Shown piece by piece: positions 1 through 13,158 of a stretch of DNA of 64,000 nucleotides. Origin of the DNA: Camarhynchus parvulus (lineage: Eukaryota > Chordata > Aves > Passeriformes > Thraupidae); NCBI RefSeq assembly GCF_901933205.1, contig NC_044574.1, forward strand, positions 24,586,233 to 24,650,232, given 5' to 3'. A model generated the notes under the pieces. The model worked only from the letters and a program-made list of their open reading frames with translations. It was not told where the DNA came from and did not search any database. The position numbers were made by a program, and so were the translations under genes. Position 1 is the stretch's first letter. Each line of letters starts with the position of its first letter.

Positions 1-1390
1 ATGAAAACAAAAACGTAACAGTGAGTTGGGAAGACAAATGCCATCCCTCCAAATGTTCCCCTCTTCTTCCCCTGTCTTTATATACTGAGCTTGACACCAT
101 ATGGTGAGAAATATCCCTTTGGCTGGCTGAGTCAGCTGTCCCATCTGTGTCTTTTTGAATTTTCCATATATCTCCATGGGTATCAGTGTGGCAGTATGAA
201 AAGCAGACGAGACCTTGGCTCTGTGCAAGTGCTGTTTAACAATAACAACACTGTTTTCAGCACAAATTAAAACACAACCCCATACTAGGCACTGTGAGAA
301 AGTTAGCTCTACCCCAGCCAAAATCAGCGCATCTTGCCAGAGGGCATTCCTGAGGAAATTAGGTATTAAAAGTTTTCAAAGAAACACTTCATCGGGAATG
401 AAGCTGATGAAATTATTACTAAAAAGGTAATGTTATCAACAGAGTCCTGAAGAGATACATGTCTATTGCATTTTCTATCAGATATCTGTGATTCTGTAAA
501 AATTAACTCAAAGCCTTCATACCCCTGGTATGAAAGGTATCAGTTCTTGAAGCTTCACTCTGTTTATTGCCGACGTTACAGTAGTGACTCAGTGACACTG
601 AATACAGGACTTTGGCTCACACCCAGCACAAGGTACTGCATTCAAGCAAGCCTCACTGGTGTTTTAAGAAGACAAGGCTATAAGCCATTCAGCTCCTTTC
701 CTTCACTGGTGAATCTGACAGAGTGCTCCTTCTCCAGGGAGCTCAGGAGTAGCTGAGGTGTGAGCAATGTGCTCCTGCTCCTAAACCTTCAAACCATAGA
801 AATATTGCACCTAAAAATGTCAGCAATAACTCGATAATAAGCTGCTCCACGTAGAGCTTTTTGGAGCAGAATTTCATGCACTCTGACCACAGCCAGGTTT
901 TAGTCTTTTTTTTTTTCTTTCTTTCACAATGAAAATTAGTTCAATTTCTATAGCTAATTAAGTGTAGCAACCTCGTCAATTTCTAATTTGTCCTGCTAAG
1001 AGATCAGCTGCTCTGGAGGTTAGTTCTAAGCATATACTGCCTCTATGAAAGCACAGGCTCTAGACTGTGCTAAAGAGTTAACACTAAAGTAGTATGATGA
1101 AATGCCTGTGCTGTTACAGCGCTTTTCAAGGTAAAAGAAAATAAAAAATAGGAAAATAATCTACTTCCAGAAAAGGAGATAGTATTATGACCTGCCCCTG
1201 ATGGCAGAGTACCTAAGATTCTTGCTAGTAATAGATCCCTTGGGACAGATTAGGGGGAAATGACACTAAATGAGTGGCAGTTCTAAATATGTATATGGCA
1301 GGTTTATTTCAGAGCAATTTGGTTGCAGTGGAAAAGAGGTCTGAAGCCATTTTTGTTATTGTCTGTAGAAACAGAGCCATATAAAAGCAT
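1..1390. other. Unique non-coding DNA, no gene seen
   Basis: AT-rich sequence without a recognisable exon, RNA gene or transposon. Short open frames at 215-430 and 466-756 (+) show no family resemblance. A T-rich run lies near 904-926. The phrase 'TCTGTGATTCTGT' near 485 resembles a CR1 tail, but nothing upstream of it matches CR1, so I do not call one. Confidence 0.6.
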
Positions 1391-1462
1391 AAAATAAGAA
1401 AAGAAAAAGGAAAAGAAAAAAAAAAGAAAAAAAAAGGAAAAGAAAAAAATAGAAAAGAAAGG
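1391..1462. repeat. Purine-rich (AAAG/AAAAG)n low-complexity tract
   Basis: About 72 bp on the plus strand made almost only of A and G (A runs broken by single or double G), with pyrimidines limited to a few T. It explains the phenylalanine- and leucine-rich minus-strand frames at 1304-1501 and 1356-1601, which are composition artefacts. Its origin could be simple-sequence expansion or the decayed poly-A of an old insertion; no flanking element is recognisable. Confidence 0.9.
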
Positions 1463-4400
1463 ATAATAATAGAACAGCATCACCACCTGTGGATCCAGCA
1501 ATGAGACCTATTTGCTGCAATTTCAACATCCATTGGTCAAAGTGATGGCCACAGTCTTGATCTGTCAGGGGTGGAAGAAGCCCATGGAATATAAAGTTCA
1601 ATGAATTAAGATATATTTAGATTCATCTGGGAACACACAGGTACCTCGACTGAGGGGTGGGGGAGTTTTACAATGTCTGATGCAACACTGTGGATCATGC
1701 CTAGTCTGTCCAGAAATGAAATTGGGAGAATTTCGGAGGTCTTTGATGGTTGATGACATGTTGAAAGACATGACAGCTGCCTCTCACATCCGTGTAGTTG
1801 AACCAATTATGCTCCATCATAAGAGATGAATATCTTCAGTCCTCTGTCTGAATGTCATGGTTTTTCCTGGGGAGGGGGTGGAGGAGTTTTATACCTGTGC
1901 ATAAGACTTTTTTGTTTAAGGTTGTGTAAGGGGAGATATTGGCTTATAAAAAGCTTTATTTTACCTAGCAAGATCTGCATCTTGTGAGCCTTTTCCTTTG
2001 TCTGGCTCAAACTCCAGCTTGTAGCCTCTGGTGGTGGGTGTGCACCCCTCTGCGCCTGGGCTGTTACCATGCATTGTCAACAAAATAGCCAATTTGTTTG
2101 AGTCATTAAATTTCAGTCTCACACAGATAGAAAAAAAAATTAAAGACATGTAATCCAAACCATTTGAAATTCTCAAGCCTCCTAAATACTTTTTTCTTTC
2201 ATATTAAATTGAAACAAGAAAATAAGAAAGTACTTGGTATTTGTTCCATACCAGATTACTTCTGAAAAAGACAGACCTGACTGAATGAAGGGCAGTTCTC
2301 TGGAGAAGTCTTCCAATGCTCACTTCAAACCCTCTTCCTTCTGTTTTTCTAAAGACAGGCATGACTCCATGAATGGAAGATACCTGGCCAGTTTGTCTGG
2401 GGTCAGTATCACCTCAAACCTATGACAACTGTTGGGGTGCTTGCCCTTTTTCTTCTCACCTGGAAAATCTGATGGTGTTTAACAATCTGCTGTTGAGGAA
2501 CAGTCTCTGCCTCTTGATTCCCACTGACAACACCAGGTGCTATTTGAAGAAAGTGGCAACTGGTTTAGAACACAATGTTCACATCTCTGTAGGGCCTGGA
2601 AGACATCCATGTGTTCTTTTATTGTCCAAGTTAGCACTGCACTTTTGCCAGATTCAGATTTATGCTTTACTTCAGCCCTTTCAAATCCTTGCTGAATGTC
2701 TTGATTTATTAGTTCAACCTTTCTTCTGCAAGCACAATTCTCCTTGCAGTATCAACCTATGGAAATTGTTACAACACTATGGAAAAAAAATGCAGGAAAA
2801 ATACTACCAGGCTCATTTGTAGTATGTACACACTAAATATTTTCTGGAAACTTCAAAATGAAAAGCAAACACTTCATGCCAACAAAGCAATTATAAAAAG
2901 GAACTGACATAAATGCTTTGCAACAGTACACCCTGTGCCATCGATAGAGTGTTTTATTCTTAATTTGAATACAAACTCACTCATCCCCACATAAAATGCA
3001 TAATTTCATCCCAGACTGACACATGCAGTTTCCATGACTGCACGTCTGCTGCACACATTTCTATTGTGCATGAACTGATAACTCCCAAATGAAATAAAAT
3101 ACTGCTTGCATTCTTCATGCAGACCAGTCAAAATTTCTGTTTAGAAAAATAAGTCTTTTTTCACATATAAGCTTTCTTTTTCATAAACACCAGCAAAAAG
3201 AACTCTGAAATGGTTTATTTTGATGCTTTGGTTTAATGAGCAAATTAAAATCCCATGATACCTGAACTCTTTTGCTGTCTTCGATACTGAGTGCACAATA
3301 CAGCTCTGTTTTGCTGACCTTTTTTCCCTGCCCCCTGCCCAAGGTAGTTCATTTTTCATGGTATTCTGAAAACTATAAAAACTCCCAACAAATAGCAAGT
3401 AGTCACCAAGGACACACAAACCTCAACTAAAAAAAAAGGCCTATTTCCCCCTCAAACCCACAAAACATAAATTTAAAAACAACCACTTTGTACTTTTGTA
3501 AGGCTATTCAGTATTCTGACCACTGTTGTTTTCTATCTTATTGTTTATTATGGACTCCTATAATTTTTACCTATGCTGCAGAAAATAGGAAATGCAAATG
3601 TATTAAAAGGTCTTTAAAATGCCACTATGCCATTTTGTATCTAGGCACTTAAGTTTTCATTAAAAAATTATTGACTCTGAAGCAGCAAAATGCATGATGC
3701 AAAATTCTTTTGTGATAATATAAAATATCTCCAGATAACACCTGACGTGAGAATTAAGACATTTGTTCCAAAATAGTTTGCTTTGAGTTTCAAAGTGTAA
3801 GAGTTGTCAATGTATTTTCATTGCACACTTAACTTGAAACACAATATTAAACAATTCTTTGGAGAAACTCCCCCCTCCAGGGAACTTGTAATCATACATT
3901 GGGATCTGATATTCCTCTGCAAAGCCAACAAGGCAACTGATTGGTGGAAAAAAACACATCATCCATATATATGGTGCAGAGATTTTTTTTCTTTTGACTG
4001 AAAACAAGCTATTATCAACCATCATTTTACAGGTCTCCAATTCCTTTCACTCTTTGTATTCTATTAAGTTCTTGGCCAGAATACTTGAACACGTGCTAAT
4101 GAAGGGGATTTACAGCATGCAATGGCACATAACCTGTAATTTATGTTGATACTTTCTTTTTTTTTTCTTCCTGTAAATTCACAGTTCTTTTATCCAGCAT
4201 CCACCAGACTATGAGAATTATGAACTTCGTCAGACTCTCAGCTTTCTAGAGTATTCTTTAAGAGTATTGTTTAAGCTGTCTGAATACTGCAAACAACAGA
4301 GATTAAAAAATTATCAACAGCTAAGTTGTATTTGTATATCTCTGCTCAGTCAACAGCTAAATCACACTCTCAGCAAGAGATGGCCAAATGGCTTCTTTAT

Positions 4401-6487
4401 CCAAATATTAAGGTCAAGGAAACATCCCATGAATCCTCCATCTACTCCAAACAAGCCCATAATCACACACATCACCTAATTTCTATTCCAGAAGAAAGGC
4501 TAAGATGCAACAGCTAACTCAGCAACCTCAGCTATAGGATCTTCACAGCTCTTGCTTCTTTGTAAGTCATTGTGCAATCTGCTCTTCCTTCTGCTCCCAA
4601 AATCTTCATGGACATTCTGATCTTCCTTGTATCAAAAATGACTTCTGTCTTGTCAACTGTTCATTTTAAGCCTTCCACCTTTTCCCCCATTTGTTGGGCA
4701 TCTGGAAATTCTGCTACAAAGTGTATGTCTTAGCATGGTTAAATGGAAGATTTTCAGTTCTTTTTCTGTAGAAGCAGAAATAAGCTCTATTTTTTAACAG
4801 AAACTGTGTATAGAGAATGTCATCTGTCCCTATGCATCCTACAGATTGTCACTTATTGAACAACTATGCAGCTCATGTTTTTCTAGTTGAGCTGTAAACT
4901 TGTAGCTTTTCTGCATGCACTGCACTATTCTAAAGAAAGGCCAATCCACTCCATCGTCACCAAGAGGCAGGTGATGTTATTATACTGTCAGCTTCCATAA
5001 AGACTTCAGACAACCTCTTGTGACAGCTTTTAAACTGCATTTACTTCTCTTTTCCTGCATACAGGACTCCTTCAGAGATTACTGGTAGCTGTGTCCTGAG
5101 TCTCCTGCAGACAACCTTGGAAGTTTCAGGGCAGTGCACTTTTTTCTCTCTGATAATTCTGAGCAGGTCGTTATAATGAGAGCTCATAAATTGTTGTGTG
5201 TGATCTGAAATCCTCTAGATTTCTGTTCACACAGGAAAAGTTTGGAGGCAGGTAGTTCTGCTGTGAATATGTAACAATGGAGAAAATGGCAATTAATACT
5301 AGAGTCAACCAGACTAAAAATAATTCAGAAAAAAATTTGAAAGTTTTATTTGTTACCAGACAGAGCTTCAGTAACAGCGCTGGAGGTTTTATTTGTGTCA
5401 AGCATGTGCTTGTATACATGAGGATTTGATGCAATGATGTGTTCACATACCTCTGGCGTAGGTCCTTTTATAAATGTTTTGTGGTCAGCTATTCTTATGT
5501 GAGATATAATCTTGAATATTTTTAAATGCTTACTGCAGTGCTAAAAGCCAAGAATGTAAAACTCAGACTTGGTCTTATAATTTTGCTAGATGACAACTAA
5601 TGATGTAATATATGTCCATAATGTAGGGATCAGCAAGAAAAAAAATAAATTGTCAAAATTATTTAATAAAACAAAGTATTAATTTTTAATTTAATATTTT
5701 ATTCTAGTATTGCAAAAATTGTTAGCTTGACTTTTATTTATTTTAAAAAGAGCCTCTGAAATATATCTGAATACTCTTGACCAACCTGTAGAAAACCAAT
5801 CCTACACTGAAGACCATAGACAGATCAAAGTGCCATAATTTATACTGTACTGTAATTTATATCACTCTGCATTATTATCTCTGCAGATTTAGCTAATCCT
5901 GTCACAATCAGCAAGCCTCCAGCTTTGATCCAGAAAAACTTCAGAAAAAAAGTACTACTGAATTTCATAAAGCGTACTTTGTGTGACAGAAAATCTGTTG
6001 AATAAACGGTGTCTGCCCGTAAAAATCAGAAAGCTTAGAATTTGAAACAGCTTATAGAGGTAATTTATGATTTACAAGAAAGAAAAAATCCTTTTCTGTT
6101 GCAAACTATTACAACAAATAAAACTTCTATCATGTTCATACAACATTCTGCAGACCTCATAATCCCTATGCCTCAGTTATATCAGATAGTAGATGTCCAG
6201 AACTACAAAATACTCAAAACGCTTGAAATCCCCAAATTCACTGCCCAAAATTGCTGCTAAGTAAACACCTCTTTCCCCAAAACCTCTGTATTTAAGATGG
6301 TATAGATCCTCTGAAGTCACTATAGCAAGAAAAAATCATGTCTATAGCCAAACTGGCCTTAAACAGACCTTTTTAACTGCCTATAGTACCAAGCAAACTT
6401 TAGAAAAATGGCAAAGAAAGCCAAACAGCTCAGATACTTATGTTAAGCAAGTTCAACCACACTTTGCAGAAACATAACAGCAACACA
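1463..6487. other. Unique non-coding DNA, no gene seen
   Basis: AT-rich, without recognisable repeats. It holds the second-longest open frame of the window (2373-2822, +, 149 codons), which has no recognisable domain, signal peptide or conserved cysteine/histidine pattern. A perfect ATGCAAAT octamer lies at 3592-3599, but an 8-mer is expected a few times by chance in 64 kb of AT-rich sequence. No promoter, splice-bounded exon or RNA gene could be supported. Confidence 0.55.
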
Positions 6488-6539
6488 TCAGAATATAGCT
6501 CTGAAGTAACAAAATGTCAGAATATAGCTCTGAAATAAC
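6488..6539. repeat. Tandem duplication, 29-bp period, 2 copies
   Basis: The 23-bp core TCAGAATATAGCTCTGAAGT+AAC at 6488-6510 recurs at 6517-6539 with one G-to-A change (GAAGTAAC versus GAAATAAC). The period is 29 bp. The near-identity suggests a recent local duplication. Confidence 0.92.
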
Positions 6540-9500
6540 TTCCCAGCATAACTCTTCCTGTGATATTCAGGTTAGCAGTCAGTGGCAATGTCACAACATT
6601 CAAGCAAAGAAAAGCCCCCTGAATCAACTCAAGAGGATGCTGATTTCTGAGGAGTCAGCCAGCTACCTCTGCTGAGGGCTTTATTGCCTACAGCCCTGTG
6701 TGTGGGTCAGTGGGATTTGTTTGGAGCAGAAGCAGTGAAGCCCCTGTCAAAGGCATGTGATGAAAGAGGTGTACATGTTCTCCCACCTGAATTAATGGCA
6801 AAACTGTGCCATAGGAGAACACGTCATCCTAAAGGCAAAAGTCTTAATAGCCTTAATAATTTGAAATAGTAGATGCCATTATTACTGTGTCTAGTCTCTT
6901 TGGTTTAAGCTTTGCTTTTCAAATTCAAAAGAAATTGAAAAACCTGAGTATGTGCAGTTTGAAAAGAAATAAGAAAATTCTTGAGGCACTGGCATCCAAA
7001 GGATTCACTTGCCTCATTTCATTACTGAAACATACTTTTAATCAGAAAACTAGGAAATGCTTATGCTGTTTTTGGTAGGGTAAAAAAACTTACTCCCTGA
7101 CTAATGTAAAAATGAAAATAAGTGTTTGCACTGGAACTCCTTCAGTGAAATATAGTATTGTTATTGAACTATTAGCTTAATTTCTCTTCATACTGGCAGG
7201 TATGAGACGTACCTTTCTTTCTTTACTGAGAGAATCCTTAAACAAAACCAAACATTTTGTAAACCAAATTTCTGTAAGGCTTGTGAAAAAAAAATAAAAA
7301 AACCACCACAGACAAACCCACTTCTGAAACCCTATCTCTTCCTATACAAATGATAACTTATAATAACAAAATTAATATATTTTTATATATATGAGTCCTG
7401 CACACATATACACAAATCCTAAAGCTCTTACCTGATGCTATTTTCCTCTACTTTAAATATTTTGCTTACCTATATTGTTAATAGGATTTTTCTGTGGTAA
7501 AATGTTGACATTTCCTCTGGCTGCATGCCTTTGCAAACAAACTGCATATGTAAGTTTTCTACGTCTTATCAGTTATTAAAGTGGAAATAGATTAACCATG
7601 GAGACAGAAAATCCTCTCTTGATGGGATTTTAAGACCACTTGGGAGTGCTCTGATCTGAAGCATAGAGCTCCATTGCAATTTCAGTGCAAGAACTGGCCC
7701 TGGTCACAAATATTCACTAATTGATTCAGAGGTTTCTGGGACACTCAAAGCATTTTCTCCCCCTTCCATCTTCTGAATACACATGGATTCCAGCTTCAAA
7801 GGGAATTTTTCCAGTAGCAGGAAAAATTTAGCTGATTTGCAAATCTACTATTGCTCCTGGAATACTCTTTATCTTCCCTCCATAGTTCCTAAGTGCTCTA
7901 ACAGTTGCCAAGTCTTCCTTCTTGGGGTCGCATGCTGGAGGCTACTAAGAAATTGTGTGGACAAGTAAACTAAACACTTGAAGTACAAAAGAGAAAACCT
8001 TTTATTCCCTATGAAACTTATCCTAAGGAGAGGCAGAAAGGTTTTTGAATCCAGCAAGACTTGGAATAGAAGATAATGAAATACATACTGCATATTTTTT
8101 GCTCGTAGTCAAAGTCTGTTGAAATCCAAAGAAAGTTAATTTTTCTGTTGAGAGCTATTTTAAAGGTGTCCAGAATACTGAATCATCACACTGTGTCCCC
8201 CTCTTCTGATGGATAAATCATCATAAAAATCTTCAGGTCATTGAAGAGAATAGTTTTCTGTGATGAAAGACATGTTTTTCCTTAGTTGAAACCCAACGAC
8301 TTTGAAGCCCAACAACAACAATGTTTTAATGGAAGAAGAAAGGAGAAAGAGAAAACAGAGAAGATAAAATATTGTGGGAGTGAAATGACTGCAGTTCCTC
8401 CAAAAGCGATTGCTTTTGATCCTTGCACAGTTCAGTAGTAACATGAAACATAGAAATAAGAATTTCTGTGACTAGTTACTGTGTAATAAAATGCTAAGAT
8501 GGGGATCAGATGGGTTTCTTATGAAGAGATGAACCCAAAGGCAAAGAACTGTTATACATTACCTTTCCCAAGGGTACTGTATTCTCACCTGCTCTAATAG
8601 GAATTAATTCCCCAAAATTCTTTGGCACTTTTAAAAAGCATTATTTCCAGGCATTAAAATTCCAAATGGTCTGAGCATTTTGTGATAGAAGAAGTTCCAA
8701 ATGTTGAAGAAAATTAGTATATTGAAGTCTTTCCTTCTACCACCAGTTCAGTTCAGGAATTGTATGGGAAACTATACCTATATACTTTTTTTTTGGTTAA
8801 CAGCCAAAAGTTTAAATGTTATATTTGAAAGTAGACTAGCTCAACTTAGAGTTATATTGGTGAAAGGCAATCTTGTCTCTCACCATGTTGACTGTAGAGA
8901 CCTTTCATTAGCAGTCTTCAGTTTCCTTTATGAAATAGTCTTTAGTTTCAGTTCTATTCAAGCCATTAGTATGTCATAAAAATTTACATAAACCTCAATT
9001 ACCTCTAGACAACATTAAATTTTATAGAGAGGTTATGGCTATGAAATTTCTAATTAAACAAGGAGAAGAAATAAATAGAGGAAGAAATTCCATGAAGTCA
9101 CTTAGCTGCAATCACTGAAAATGTCCCCATGGGTCTAGGACTGAGGGGCCAAACACATCTTTTGTACACACTCTCAAGTTACTGACACCATCTTAGAGAG
9201 GTAATTTCTTTCATGGACTTAGATTGTCAGGGAAAACTAGAGACTTGTCACTGATGGAAAATGATCGTTCCTCCCAGTCCAAAGGCAAAGTTCTAAACCT
9301 CTGGTGCACAAACAGCATCATAGCCACCCTGCTGTGGTCAAAAGGGATAATGACAAGGTCTTGGAGCCCTCTAGGACAGGTGGCTCAGGAGTACTGATCT
9401 GTCCTAGAAGCGAGATTCTGCCAGTCAGCTCAGCAGCCACATCCTGCAGCTGTGAGAGATGTGGCTGCAGGGCCAGTCTGGTTCAGGTTCCTTCAAGAAC

Positions 9501-12500
9501 AGAAACAGAGCAGCTTGTTCCCATTCATGCTGGAGACAGTTTGAATGGAGCCCTTTCCTACATTCCCTGGCTAATGTGATTTGGTTCAGCATGAAATGTG
9601 AAGCATCCTGGCATCAAGCAGCTTGTGATAACACTTCACTGGTTGTTTTATTGACTTAGCAAAGCACAAATGCTGATTCCTTGTTAATGCTCTGAAAATA
9701 TATGGTAATTTAATGAAAGATTTAAAATAAGGTATCTGGAAATATTCTGATAAGGAGACATACATGACATTTTGGAGATATTTAGGCTTGCAAAACAACA
9801 CACAACTCCTACCTTCACAAAAAAAGGAAAAGCATCTCTGTTTTCTTATTATCTTTATGTAAACATTATGCAATCACACATTTAAAAACAATTTTTAGCC
9901 TTTGCAAAATGTTGATAAAGAGCTGCAAAGCAGGCTTCAAGTGCTTCAAGCATTTCAAGCTTTGAGTAACTGTGGCAGTTTTGAAAGATATGTTACTCTG
10001 GACTGTTCAAAATCATTACCAGTATACATTAAACATTTTTTTAACTGCAGTTGTTGGGGATTGTAATGAAGGAGTGTGCAGAAATATTGAAAGTGACTGC
10101 AGGGCAGAGAAAGGGTCAAACAATGAAGAAAATGAAGCTTATTTCTTAAAGTGCATACAAGTGAGGTGGTGAGGTGGAATACACTGGTGTGTTTTCATAT
10201 GTTGGTCTGTAGGAAGTCAGGAAAGATGGTAAGTATCTGTGAAACAGTATTTATGCTAGTTCTCCTTGGTTGTTAGATCTCGAGGTTATTCCCTAAAACA
10301 GGTTATTCCCTATTTTTCTCCCTTCTACCCAAAATTTATGCTTTGACTTTCCTCTGTCTTTCAAGGTCAGTTAGCTGTCATCAAGTTACAGAGGCAGATT
10401 CTGAAAAAGATATTTAGCAGGATAGTTAAAACTGCCACAAAATGAGAAGTCTCAAAAGGAGTAAGTTTTCTTCTACTTTACATTGATCAGAGCAGTATAC
10501 TCAGGATACTGTAAAGCAGAAAAGAACCCAGCTATTTCCACCCTTAATTTAAATGCAGAGATATTTTTTGCACAAGGGATACTTTAGCTGTAGCACGATG
10601 CAATTGCTATGCTAACTCATATAAGCATTTTTCTAGTCTTCTCAGTCATCATTTCCCCTGTCATTTAATGATGTTTCTTATTAAAATGCACCCATATAAC
10701 ATGTGCAGCATCCATCCTTCTCTTGCAAAACACATTGTTTTGGATTTTAAATATTGGGGATTCAGGCATGAAAGTATGGAATAACTGACTCTATTCATAG
10801 GCTTTTCAAAACCCTTGGATTTTTTTCACAAAATTCACCTGGAATGATAGAGCTAGAAAAGCAACTACTCAGGCAAAAAGAAAAGTGTTAAAGATTTGCT
10901 TCTTGAGCTTTCATTCCCCATCTACTTCAATCAGCAAATATTATTTAGCTGACATGCACAATTCACTGATTTGGCTTGTTTGGAATTTTCTGCTTGTGCT
11001 CTCCTGTGGTAGTAGGGGGAAAAAAAAGCTGGAACTGCAAATAACTATTGTATGACTATATATTTTGTATCCTGGTTGACATAAACAACTATTGAAAATG
11101 AGAGTTTCATGTTCACAAGTACAGACAAAGAAAAGTGCTGAGACCTTGAAGTGGGTCAGTTCATCGTTACATGAGAATTGTTCATTCACTTGGCTTGTTG
11201 TTTTGCAGGAGAATGAAAACAGCAGCAAAACTACTGAAGTATAATGCTGTTTATAGAATCTCTCAAAAAGGACAGTGGAGAGTGGCTTTTTTGGGTAATA
11301 AACAAAGCTCAGTGGCCTTTTTCTTTCCACTGGTGAAACCCAGGAGCCCATATCTGTTGCTTCATACCATGGGAATGTAAAATTTCCAACCAGAGCAGTT
11401 CTTTTAGGCCTGAAGTCCTAATCCTCTTTTTCTCCAAGTTCTTTGTAAAATAACCATATCCTGAGTTTGCTTAATGACAGCTAGAGGCACCTGCTCTGAG
11501 GCCCTATCTGAACAAGAGAAAACCTCAACTCTTCCTGAGTTTTGCCTCCTGTGGCCAATGAGACATTTGAGTCTCAAAGTCTCAAAGTTTGATTGTGTCT
11601 GTGGAGAGTTTCCTGTCAATAAGCCATCACAGACATTTCATTGCCACTGTAATGCTCTCACTATTACCATTCATAAATCAGCAGCAGACAGAGAAATAGG
11701 CATATTTTACTTAGATGAAAAAGAGTCTTAAAGTTTTATGTTGCTTTCTCTCAGTGCATAAAACAGCTATTTTGAAAGCCTTCATGGCAGGAGCTCTTAG
11801 GGACCCAAAGTATTATTTTCCTTTTTCTGCTTTGCATTGCCCTTCAAGAAAGGGCACATTAGCTGAAGAAAAACAAATGAAAACTTCTTGAGGAAGCACA
11901 AAGCATACTTCTGGAGTGTAGTTGTGCCATGAAAATAGTGTTAATTTTAACCAATATCTTTCATCTACAAGAGTGAGTGAAGTAAAGGAAACCATTACAG
12001 CTCTATGATAAAGTGCCAAGCCAGAGATTTGCACTTCATTTTTCTAGGACATATATATATATATATATGCACATGTTCCACATTATCCACATCACTCATT
12101 GTACCAGGAAAAGAAACTGGCAGCACTATTTTAGCCCATCCTCCCAACAGCAAATATATGAAGTTACAGAGGCACCTCCCACAAAACATAATCTTAGAGC
12201 CATCAAAAATGTATTTACCACAAGTTAGAGGACATCCAGACTCTATTTTATTCTTATTTTGGCACTCCTACAGCTTTCCATTCAGGGTTCTTTAGATATG
12301 CATTTTTTATTTGACTGTTGCCATTTACAGATCTGTGAAGTAAGACAATGTTTGATCTGTCTACAGTGGAGTTGCTACAGAAAGCATAAAGACATTAAAT
12401 TCCTCCTTTTTTTTTGTCATTCAGTACTGTAAAATAATTCTAACAAGTTGAATGTTCTGGATCCTAATGAATAAAGCATGCGAATTATGCAAGGTCTGTC

Positions 12501-13014
12501 CTTCTGTGCAGATTTTCATTTTTTTCACTGTACTTTTCCAGCCCATGTGTTAAGAATGTAAATTCACTTTTACTAGCCCTTGGTATAAATATATGTCAGT
12601 GGATTGTGCCATTATGGGCTTAAAGAGAATTTTGTTTAATCAGAAGATGGACAGTCAGGACACTTTTCTTGCTCATTCCATGTATTTTTTCTATTCCTAC
12701 ATCACTTTTATCCCTCAAATCTCTATATATCAAGAAGACTGTAAAGAAAAGCTAAGGTTATTAGAAAAATTAGTCTCCTACTACTACTCAATATTGTACA
12801 AATGACATCCTGATAGTGAGGGCCTTCTAAGCTCCATTTAAATTGGAAACATAATGAAAGTATAAGTAATTAGATAATTAAGTATCCTGTAATGTCAAGA
12901 GATAAATTGATGGTTATTAATTGGTTTATTTTCTCTTTTCTTTACAGTATTTGTAACCCCTTAATAAATACTTCCATTATCCTTCATAAGTCTTCTCTTC
13001 TGTTTCTTCACAGG
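6540..13014. other. Unique non-coding DNA, no gene seen
   Basis: AT-rich sequence with no recognisable gene or transposon. Frames at 8701-8979, 9304-9579, 10941-11351 and 11474-11731 overlap frames on the other strand or lack any family signature. A slightly GC-richer patch lies at about 9300-9600. A perfect (AT)9 run is at 12051-12068. A 10-bp repeat (GTCTCAAA) occurs near 11572-11590. Confidence 0.55.
12051..12068. repeat. (AT)9 microsatellite
   Basis: Eighteen bases of perfect alternating AT, followed by GCACATG. It is short enough that it may or may not be polymorphic. Confidence 0.95.
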
Positions 13015-13158
13015 ATCACAGAATGGCCTGGGCTGGAAAGGACCCTAAAGATGATCCAGTTCCTGACCCCCTGCCATGGGCAGAGACACCTTTCACTTGA
13101 CCAGATTGCTCAGAGCCCCATCCAACCTGGCCTTGAATGCTTCCAGGGATGGGGCATC
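13015..13158 (-). mobile_element. CR1 LINE 3' end, 5'-truncated copy
   Basis: Read on the plus strand, this starts with ATCACAGAATGGCCTGGGCT and continues with phrases typical of the reverse complement of avian CR1 3' ends: GGAAAGGACC, CCTGCCATGGGCAG, GCCCCATCCAACCTGGCC and TTCCAGGGATGGGGCATC. The element's 3' terminus is therefore at about 13015, with a single degenerate 8-bp tail unit. The 5' end is lost at about 13158, where the sequence turns into a pyrimidine-rich stretch. CR1 (chicken repeat 1) is a non-LTR retrotransposon whose copies are usually 5'-truncated, and this copy keeps only about 145 bp of the terminal region. It is the best-preserved CR1 here and cannot move by itself. The frame at 12892-13200 runs through it and is an artefact. 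Family assignment is from memory of the consensus, so the subfamily is not given. Confidence 0.93.

Noticed and set aside
476..500. Possible CR1 tail (TCTGTGATTCTGT)
   Set aside because: No CR1 block upstream; the match is too short.
2373..2822. 149-codon plus-strand open frame
   Set aside because: No recognisable domain, no start-site or splice context, AT-rich non-coding surroundings. The length is possible by chance in 64 kb read in six frames.
5990..6030. AATAAACGGTGTCTGCC, resembling the R region of an LTR
   Set aside because: No matching TG..CA ends or target duplication could be found around it.
10941..11351. 136-codon minus-strand frame
   Set aside because: Rich in F/S/L from T-rich sequence, overlaps a plus-strand frame at 11171-11380, no domain.
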